NCBI GenBank assembly: GCA_036925085.1
Contig: JAUPFP010000005.1
Span: 3,508,501-3,572,500, forward strand
DNA length: 64,000 nt
From: Brachycybe producta
Lineage: Eukaryota; Arthropoda; Diplopoda; Playtdesmida; Andrognathidae
Direction of reading: 5' to 3'
The notes under the pieces are model-generated. The model did not search any database, was not told the DNA's origin, and worked only from the letters and a program-made list of their open reading frames with translations. A program made the translations under genes and the position numbers. This document shows, piece after piece, positions 57,697 to 64,000 of this stretch. Within the stretch, counting starts at the first letter, position 1, and each line of letters starts with the position of its first letter.

Positions 57697-58061
57697 AATA
57701 TTCACTTTTTTTTTTTTTTTGGCAATTTAAAATTCTCGTTTTTCATTTTTCATTTAAGTTGGGGTCAAAAGATTTAAAAACAAAAACTGCCCAAATTTGG
57801 TCTTATTGCATTATATACACTTTTCATGTTGCTGATTGCAAGTATACTTGAAATCATGATTTGGATTGAAAATGATTCATTTAGACAAAGGGCATATTTT
57901 CAAACTCATTTTATACAATAACCACAATAGCAGAAATTGAATTATATACATTATGTTCCGAAATAATTATAATTATCGTAACTTAAAAGTTGCCATATGG
58001 TAATTTTTAATACAAAAATTCAATACATTGAATATTATAAGTTGAGGCGTGCATTTCCATA
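57697..58061. other. AT-rich stretch, nothing recognised
   Basis: No gene or element is seen. Confidence 0.45.
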
Positions 58062-58347
58062 ACGTTGTAAATGCCACATAAGGGCGAAATACCTTTTTTA
58101 ATCGAAAATGGGTTGTAAACGCCATGCTTTTTTATTACAGGGGAATTTGCTTATCACGAAAGTGCTGTTCATATAGTGGTAAAAAAATGAAGTATTGTTG
58201 TGCAAATCATAACGTTGTAACAACCAATAGTCATTCGAGTGCAACCTGGCCAGTTACTTATTGACTATAACGATGATGTTGTAAATGCCAACAATGTCAC
58301 TATAGTGACAACTGATCAGCAAATGTTGCATGTTGGCATTTACAACG
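58062..58347. mobile_element. TIR element (AACGTTGTAAATGCC ends)
   Basis: AACGTTGTAAATGCCACA at the left matches the complement of GTTGGCATTTACAACGTT at the right. Related words recur inside (ATGTTGTAAATGCCAAC) and at 59086 (GGCATCTACAACGTTTT), so the end motif is repeated locally. Confidence 0.6.
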
Positions 58348-58403
58348 TTTTTGAACTGAAGTGAAGTTTAAAATTTTTTTTAAAAATTATTATATATATA
58401 ATA

Positions 58404-58985
58404 TCCCAGGTCTGTGTCTCTGTGTGAGTGCCTTTCTATCTATCGTTCTTCTTTCTGGGATAACGCTGTACAACCATTGAAGCATGTCGGAATTTATATA
58501 AATTTGAATAAATGAACGGCTTTTTTTTTTTCTCAAGGTCAACTATATGTTGCACCCTTCCCATCCAAGAACCCCATAATATTAAATTGGAGAGGGGGAA
58601 AAGGTTGGAAAGTGTAGGGGGGAGAGAGAGAAACGTGGAGGGAGGAAAAAAGGGAAAGGGGGTGACTGAAATTGAAATAAAAGGAGTAAAAAAGGAACAA
58701 ACGACGCGCATGCGCACACCAGAGAAAATGAAAATCTCATTTTCTCTTTCAAATATAAAAAGGGGAGGGGATAATAGTAGCAAAATTAAACTACAGTTTA
58801 TCACAGGCAATTGTGCCCAGCATTAGAATTTCTTTTGCTCAGCCCTTTTATGAACGTCATCAATTTCTAATTGGGTTTGTTACTTAGTCTGACATCATAA
58901 AAGGGCGGAGGAAAAGAAATTCTAATGCTGGGCACAACTGCCTGTGAATTTTGCTCCCGTCATTTATGACGAGTTACCCCACTAG
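58404..58985 (+). mobile_element. Helitron-like non-autonomous element (long copy)
   Basis: It starts A|TCCCAGGTCTGTGT and ends GAGTTACCCCACTAG|T. The hairpin CGTCA-TTTA-TGACG (58958-58971) lies 14 bases before the end. It shares ends and order with the copy at 34279-34600 but carries about 230 extra bp after GCGCATGCGCAC, including the palindromic block 58803-58945. The terminal features match Helitrons. No Rep-helicase is present. Confidence 0.55.
58803..58945. repeat. Inverted repeat inside the Helitron-like element
   Basis: ACAGGCAATTGTGCCCAGCA pairs with TGCTGGGCACAACTGCCTGT. Its outer ACAGGCAATT and the GGGCGGAG/AATTTCTAATTGG words resemble the 9-bp-duplication MITEs, but no duplication flanks it here. 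Confidence 0.75.
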
Positions 58986-60208
58986 TATTCTAATAAGTCT
59001 GATTAATAATTTTTAATCGATTCTCTTCATTTCTTATAGTTTCCTCTAAACTGTATTACAATATTTTATGAAAAATATAAATTTTGGCATCTACAACGTT
59101 TTAGAAATACATACTTCCGTTGTCTTTAAATACAATTCATGTCATCAAATTGTCTTAAATTCACAATTATATAAAAAAAAATTATTTAAAAAAAAACTCG
59201 GTTTAAATCAATGCAAAGTTCTTCCATCAGACGACCAATCAATTTACTGAATTTTACTATCCTCTTGCTTAAGCTGCCTATACAGAGAGACGATCATCTT
59301 AAGCTTTCACAATCGTGGCTTGTGAAACCTAGTTTGTCTTTGAATATCGCAACAGACATTACAATCCATTTCTGTCAGCTTTTTTCCTTTTGATTTCCTT
59401 TGAAATTGTATATGAACAAAGCTTTAACTATAATAAGTAATAACTCGTATGTTACCATCATTGACAAACATTGCAAGGCTTGTCAATCCACACCACACAC
59501 ACACACATACACACCATCGACTGTCTTATAATTCAAATCTAAAGATTGAAGTGGATTTTTTGCTAAGCAGATTCTTCGAGCCAAGATTAAAGAGCAATGA
59601 AAGTTGGATTGAAGAAACAAAAAATCCACCACACTTACGTTTAGTTTTTTTGTTTGCATTGACAAGCCAAAATTGATCATCTATACCCAGCTTTAGATTT
59701 CGATCTGTTGGATTGTTTGTTTTTTCTTCACTAAAATTAAAATAAAGAAATGAAATTGCAGAACTCATAAAGACAACATCAGCAATACGTGGGCCGCATA
59801 CAGTTATTCTTTGGACTCCAAGTGGCCCGCGCATAACATAACTATATAACAAATACTGTCATATGTAGAACCTCGCATCATTGTCATTGAGAATATATTG
59901 TGCATTAGTTATAAGGTAAATTAATCATAAGGTATGATTCACAGTCCACACTTTCCCCTAATATCAATTGATGGACTCAATAAAGTAATGCTCTGGTCAA
60001 GTATATGTGGATTAGGAATCACGTCTAAAAGTTAGACCAATTTGCTCAACGTCTTAAGTTCTTAACGTCAAATGGCATTAAAATGAATGAATCCAGAGAG
60101 ACTTTGTCATTATCTACGACAAACACTGCACCCCCCCCCCTTCATCACGTCACTCACTTTCTGTAACGTTTTTGTAGTACCATAAGATACGTACACCTAA
60201 GTGAGGCA
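58986..60208. other. AT-rich stretch with (AC)n
   Basis: A short (AC)n run is at 59490-59514 and a poly-C run near 60130. Open frames at 59449-59852 on both strands overlap each other and show no coding character. Confidence 0.45.
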
Positions 60209-60211
60209 TTA

Positions 60212-60812
60212 AGGCCTGGTTACGATTATACGAGTAAGTGCGGCGCAAACGGCAATACGGAATCTTCTTCTTGTCATTCAGTCCTTGGACTGGTTCCACA
60301 GCAATTGTATTTGCTGTATATTTGGGAAATTTATGCAGTGGTTTCCCCCTAGTTTCTCCATCGCAGGAATACAACCCTCTAATCATTGTGATCTCACTTG
60401 TATTCATCTGGTTTGAAGCCAATCCTTCATCAGTTGAATTATGCCGTCTACTAGTACTGATAGAGGTGCTGCCCTCTACCAGAGATTTGCATCGGAGTTA
60501 TCTTCTCCGAGGTATCTCTCTTAGTCTAACTCCTACCTCATGAAGACCTGCCCGGCTTGGGTGGCCCTTCTGGTAGCGATGCTACCGCCGGTATAGCTCT
60601 TGAAGTCGTCAAAGTATGTAAGCCCCCCCCCACCACCACTGCAAGGTAGAGATACCATCGAGGGGGCAATACGGAATAGTGACGTCTAAATGTCGTCACA
60701 GCCACCAATTGCACTGAGACACACGACATTGACTGTGACATATCATTTTGACGTCACTATTCCGTATTGCTGTTTGCATCGCACTTAGACCTCTGTAATC
60801 GTAACCATGACT
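60212..60812. mobile_element. PIF/Harbinger-like MITE carrying a retroposon
   Basis: The ends AGGCCTGGTTACGATTATAC and, on the other strand, AGTCATGGTTACGATTACAG are flanked by TTA (60209-60211 and 60813-60815). The native element is 187 bp once the 401-bp insert and one 13-bp duplication are removed. It is the same family as 35181-35318. Confidence 0.87.
60264..60664 (-). mobile_element. Retroposon (SINE or 5'-truncated LINE) with 13-bp duplication
   Basis: A 401-bp insert flanked by perfect GGCAATACGGAAT copies (60251-60263 and 60665-60677). On the minus strand it ends in AAGAAGAAG, a short 3' tail directly against the duplication, which is the pattern of target-primed retroposition. Its composition is much more GC-rich than the surroundings. 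I see no clear tRNA-type A or B box and no reverse-transcriptase motif, so SINE versus LINE tail is open. The two open frames over it (plus and minus, about 90-100 codons) have no recognised domain. Confidence 0.85.
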
Positions 60813-60815
60813 TTA

Positions 60816-61106
60816 CATTTTCACAAAACACATGAACGACTCTTCTATTTAATAAGAAGTGTGTATACGTGTTCACTTTTCCTGTTAGTGTGTATGTGTG
60901 TGTGTGTGTAAATAGTGCACGTTTGAGTCACCCTGTACTTGTATTCACAAATAGATTACATATATAAAATATTCATTGTTAGTATCTTCTGAAATAATTA
61001 TAATAACACCATGCACAGTCATACTCATTACCTAAATTCAATTTAGACATCTTTTTTTTTTAACTACAAGTTTGTTTGTTTGTTTTTTTACTGGAAAAGG
61101 TTAGAA
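60816..61106. other. AT-rich stretch with (TG)n
   Basis: A GTGTGTATGTGTGTGTGTG run lies at about 60890-60908. Nothing else was recognised. Confidence 0.5.
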
Positions 61107-61115
61107 GTTCATAAG

Positions 61116-61320
61116 ACAGTCATTTAGAAATCGGGAAGAACCTAAGTTGGCTCCGCCCTTTTTATGACGACCGGCAACTTCTAATTGGTTTGTTTGGTGG
61201 TTCGACGTTGAAAAGGGCGGAGCATGTGACGTCAGACGACATGACCAACCAATTAGAAGTTGCGTTCGTCATAATAAGGGAGGAGCCAACTTATGTTTTT
61301 CCCGATTTCTAAATGCCTGT
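61116..61320. mobile_element. MITE with perfect 9-bp target duplication
   Basis: A 205-bp element with ends ACAGTCATTTAGAAATCGGG and CCCGATTTCTAAATGCCTGT, flanked by perfect GTTCATAAG repeats (61107-61115 and 61321-61329). The interior is built of nested inverted words (GGCTCCGCCC / GGGAGGAGCC, AACTTCTAATTGGTT / AACCAATTAGAAGTT) around GTGACGTCAGAC. A 9-bp duplication is typical of Mutator-like (MULE) elements, but the ends are not diagnostic. Confidence 0.92.
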
Positions 61321-61407
61321 GTTCATAAGACTGCCAGTCGGTGACTTCAATGTAAACATTCTCAAAAAATGGTATCCGAGTCTTTTCTTAAGAGGATGTA
61401 CGGAGGA

Positions 61408-61901
61408 TATATACGGCCTTTGGGGGTGGCGAGGTCGTGCACTGCACGAGGGCGCCGAGCGAGTTTTGGGGCGCCACAGGGCTTATTGTGTCGAAACATT
61501 TTCACGTTGTGAACAGAACAACTCGACCTTTGTCCAGATCGTCAATGTCACAAAACAGACTTTTCAAGTTTAGGAACTCTTATCCATTGAAAATGAAATC
61601 GCCGAAAATCTCGACTTTTCGGCTCTAATTAAAGATTTCGCCGATAAAAAAGGCCAAAACCGCCAACTTTTAATCTTCAGATATTAATTAAACTTAGTTT
61701 AAAATTTTCTTTGTGATTTTTGCACTATTTTGTCATTTTTTTTTATCTAAAAATAATAAGAGTTTTCTCTGTGGACATAATCGATGTGTTTTTGTATTAA
61801 ATAATGAAGCAAATATTTTCATTTTCTCATTTCGAATGGGGCCCCGCCTTGAAAAAAAATCTGCCCCAGGGCGACAATGGAGGCTAAGGCCGCGGCACTG
61901 A
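61408..61901. mobile_element. hAT-B element, left end damaged
   Basis: It is homologous to 40361-41455 without the inner PIF-like insert (shared GGGGGTGGCGAGGTCGTG, GAACAGAACAACTCGACC, ATGGGGCCCCGCC). The right end GGCCGCGGCACTG is recognisable. The left end has lost CAGTGCC, so no duplication can be checked. Confidence 0.82.
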
Positions 61902-61952
61902 TGATTACTTCTAAAACAAATCTCTACAAAGAGTGTGCTAGCATCGTTTTTG

Positions 61953-61982
61953 ACCTCCATTGCTCTAAAGAGCAATGGAGGT
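61953..61982. repeat. Perfect 14-bp hairpin
   Basis: ACCTCCATTGCTCT - AA - AGAGCAATGGAGGT. Its right arm begins a 19-bp word that recurs 1000 bp downstream at 62971. Confidence 0.92.
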
Positions 61983-62020
61983 ATATAGGATCATGCAAGA
62001 AAAGGGGAAAAAAAGGATGT

Positions 62021-62048
62021 CTGTGTGTGTGTATGTGTGTGTGTGTGT
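62021..62048. repeat. (TG)n microsatellite
   Basis: TGTGTGTGTGTATGTGTGTG-type run. Confidence 0.85.
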
Positions 62049-62609
62049 CCGGAACCCGATTTAGTTCCTCAAACAACTCAAGAACGGAATGAGATAAAGA
62101 CATGCAGTATTTTTTATTTGATTCCGTGGGTCAATATGAAGCTCCTGACAAAAAATTAGAAAATTTTACCCAGGGGTTATTTTTTTATGAATTTTTTAGA
62201 AACAAATGTTGAGTTTTTGGTTATAATTTTTAGTGGGTCGAACAACTCGAAAACGGGGCCACCTACAATAAAATGTCATCAGACTTAAAATGATGTAAAC
62301 ATTCTGACGATGAAACTGGAAAAAAATTGGAATTTTAGAGCGATTCGATATATAAAATTTCGATTTTTTAAAAACGTAATTTTTTTTTCAAAAAATCGAG
62401 ATTCTTCCTCTTTCCAGTTGTAGCATTCGAAAGGGGGGACTTTTCTATTATTTAGGAGGGGTGTTCCTTTTTATGTTCTGTTATTATTTTTGTATATTAG
62501 AATACATGTGACGTATTTTCATTTTAAACCCATATTATTACAAATGAATGACGCATGCGCATCACATGTAACTATGTCATGTACATGAGTACATACATGT
62601 GTGATTATC
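62049..62609. other. AT-rich stretch between the two GGAGGT words
   Basis: No gene is seen. Two similar lines (TTTAGTTCCTCAAACAACTC at 62060 and TGGGTCGAACAACTCGAAAACG at 62233) may be an old internal duplication. Confidence 0.4.
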
Positions 62610-62927
62610 TATATACATATGCGCACACGTGTGTACATGTGCGTACACATGCGCACACGTGTGTACACGTGCGTACACATGCGCACACGTGTGTACACGT
62701 GCGTACACATGCGCACACGTGTGTACACGTGCGTACACATGCGCACACGTGTGTACACGTGCGTACACATGCGCACACGTGTGTACACGTGCGTACACAT
62801 GCGCACACGCGTGTACACGTGCGTACACATGCGCACACGCGTGTACATGTGCGTACACATGCGCACACGCGTGTACATGTGCGTACACATGCGCACACGC
62901 GTGTACATGTGCGTACACATGCGCACA
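62610..62927. repeat. 30-bp tandem repeat, strictly alternating purine-pyrimidine
   Basis: About ten copies of a 30-bp unit (GCGTACACATGCGCACACGT plus GTGTACACGT). Every base from 62610 to 62927 alternates purine and pyrimidine, including the unit variants with GCGTGTACAT. Such DNA is a strong Z-DNA former. The period is a multiple of three and lacks stop codons, so five of the six frames remain open for 100-140 codons. These His/Thr/Val/Cys-rich frames are artefacts. Confidence 0.96.
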
Positions 62928-63013
62928 ATGAAAAAAAGTTGGTTCTTTGATATATGAAAGCATATATTAAAGCAATGGAGGTCTATAGGGTTCCTTGAAT
63001 CCCTTGTTATATT

Positions 63014-63683
63014 AAGCATATATAGAGCCAATGTTAAAAAGTTTTAAAATACACACGGTGGCGGCAATATGTTTATTTTTCATATTTAAAGTTGTCCAAT
63101 TGTGATGGTTCAAAGTGCAATGTACGCTCTAAATATATGTTTATCTAGTGATAGAGCGTCAAAAAATTGGAAAGTGTGCTTCTATTTAAAAAAAATATTT
63201 AAAAATCGCGAGTTTTTAATTCAATGTAAGAAAACACCATTAAAATTTAAAAAAAATACCCAAACATAATTTAAAAAAAAATCAGCCCGTGCGCCAATGT
63301 GATTTCCTTTATAGCTTTTTTCTGCTTTTTTTAAATTATTTTTAGGTATTTTATGAATATTTTAATGGTTGTGTTTTTCTTGCTCAACGGAGTTTAACGT
63401 AAGAATTAAAAATTCGTGATTTTGAAATATTTTTTTTAAAAATAGTACACTTTCCAATTTTTTGACATTCTATCAGTCGATCAACATATATTTAAGGTGC
63501 ACATTGCACTTTGAACCATCAAAATTGGACAACTTTAAATATGAAAAATAGACATATTGCCGCGAATGTGCGTATTTTAAAAATTAACATTTTTCTTTTA
63601 ACATTGAGTCTATGGGCTCATTAGAAAAACGATGCTAGCGCTCTTTGTGTAGATTTTTCAAAGTAATTTTGCGATGTAGCCTC
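63014..63683. mobile_element. TTAA-1 foldback MITE, left end truncated
   Basis: The left arm from about 63014 (GGTGGCGGCAATATGTTTAT, CATATTTAAAGTTGTCC) pairs with the right arm (GGACAACTTTAAATATGAAA, ACATATTGCCGCGAATG). The right end is GATGTAGCCTC followed by TTAA at 63684-63687. The matching left terminus is missing. It is homologous to 1-650. Confidence 0.75.
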
Positions 63684-63687
63684 TTAA

Positions 63688-64000
63688 GTAAATAGCTTAA
63701 GTACACTGTACAAACACACTGTACAGAGGAATTCAAATTCTTTTCAATTTAACTACAGAAGGCGGTTGATTACAGCGTCTCCTAGACATTTCTTTAAAAG
63801 AAAATCATTTCCGGATGTGCTTCATTTTGTCATCCCATTTTGAATACACAGTCTTTTTTGTTTTAATTTTCATATTCTAGGTTACCATTATACAATTTAT
63901 AATTTTCAAGAAACAAAAGTATTGTAGACCTATATGAGGATTAGATGATTACTTTCTTGAGAAAGGCAGGTGGAGTTAGCCTCTTTTGCTTTAAAAAGCC
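63688..64000. other. Unique stretch to window end
   Basis: A small direct repeat (AGTACACTGTACAAACACACTGTACAG-like, written as two CACTGTACA words) lies at 63701-63726. No gene is seen. Confidence 0.4.

Noticed and set aside
58436..58826. A 124-codon minus frame and a 104-codon plus frame
   Set aside because: They overlap on opposite strands within the Helitron-like element in purine-rich sequence; no recognised domain.
60150..60543. Frames of 90 and 101 codons on opposite strands
   Set aside because: Both lie over the retroposon and continue into the MITE; no reverse-transcriptase, endonuclease or other motif is visible.
61313..61628. Plus-strand frames of 63-86 codons
   Set aside because: They run from the end of the 9-bp-duplication MITE into the hAT-B element and so cross element borders. 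The homologous hAT-B copy at 40.4 kb does not preserve them.
62555..63031. Five overlapping open frames of 100-140 codons on both strands
   Set aside because: They are produced by a stop-free 30-bp repeat (a multiple of three). Simultaneous opening of both strands shows they are not genes.
1..63683. The similar repeats at 1-650 and 63014-63683 as long terminal repeats of one large element
   Set aside because: They are foldback MITEs with their own TTAA ends. The DNA between them has no retroelement genes and holds many independent insertions.
1..64000. tRNA or rRNA genes
   Set aside because: I looked for GGTTCGAATCC-type B boxes with a cloverleaf context and for conserved rRNA words and saw none. 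A tRNA covariance-model search would settle it.

Overview
The window looks like eukaryotic nuclear DNA from an animal, probably a marine invertebrate. It is strongly AT-rich, with long homopolymer runs, (TA)n, (AC)n and (TC)n microsatellites, no operon-like gene packing, and DNA transposon families typical of metazoans: Tc1/mariner, hAT, PIF/Harbinger-like, TTAA-target and Helitron-like. Short TAGGCCTA-type words recur, which I associate with some deuterostome genomes, but that is only a weak hint and I do not name a species.

The only complete, recognisable protein gene is a Tc1-like transposase (3238-4269, minus strand). It sits in a full element (2974-4706) with 211-bp inverted repeats of the IR/DR type, inserted in a (TA)n tract. 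No host gene can be identified with confidence. A few short, splice-flanked or GC-richer open segments (29894-30020 plus; 23108-23267 minus; 49893-50057 plus; 52547-52729 minus) are listed as weak exon candidates. Everything between the repeats looks intronic or intergenic.

Layout. 0-8 kb: a TTAA-target element cut by the window edge, a short TIR element, the Tc1 element, a ~178-bp tandem repeat and a 16-bp minisatellite. 8-22 kb: two hAT-A elements, a mariner-like MITE, a PIF-like foldback, two further hAT families and a pogo-like fragment. 22-30 kb: mostly unique AT-rich DNA with one foldback MITE, a TTAA element and the best exon candidate. 30-45 kb: a dense field of non-autonomous elements. 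It includes a three-level nest at 39.87-41.61 kb (a PIF-like MITE inside a hAT element inside a 641-bp MITE), proved by exact target duplications and an empty-site comparison with the copy at 55 kb. 45-58 kb: more MITEs with larger unique stretches. 58-64 kb: a Helitron-like element, a retroposon with a perfect 13-bp target duplication inside a PIF-like MITE, a MITE with a perfect 9-bp target duplication, a 318-bp strictly alternating purine-pyrimidine tract, and a second copy of the repeat that opens the window.

The elements do not form a pathway. Their relations are those of parasite and target: a potentially autonomous Tc1 element, and many short elements that need transposases encoded elsewhere. 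Sequence divergence was judged by eye; family names rest on terminal motifs and target duplications, not on database searches.
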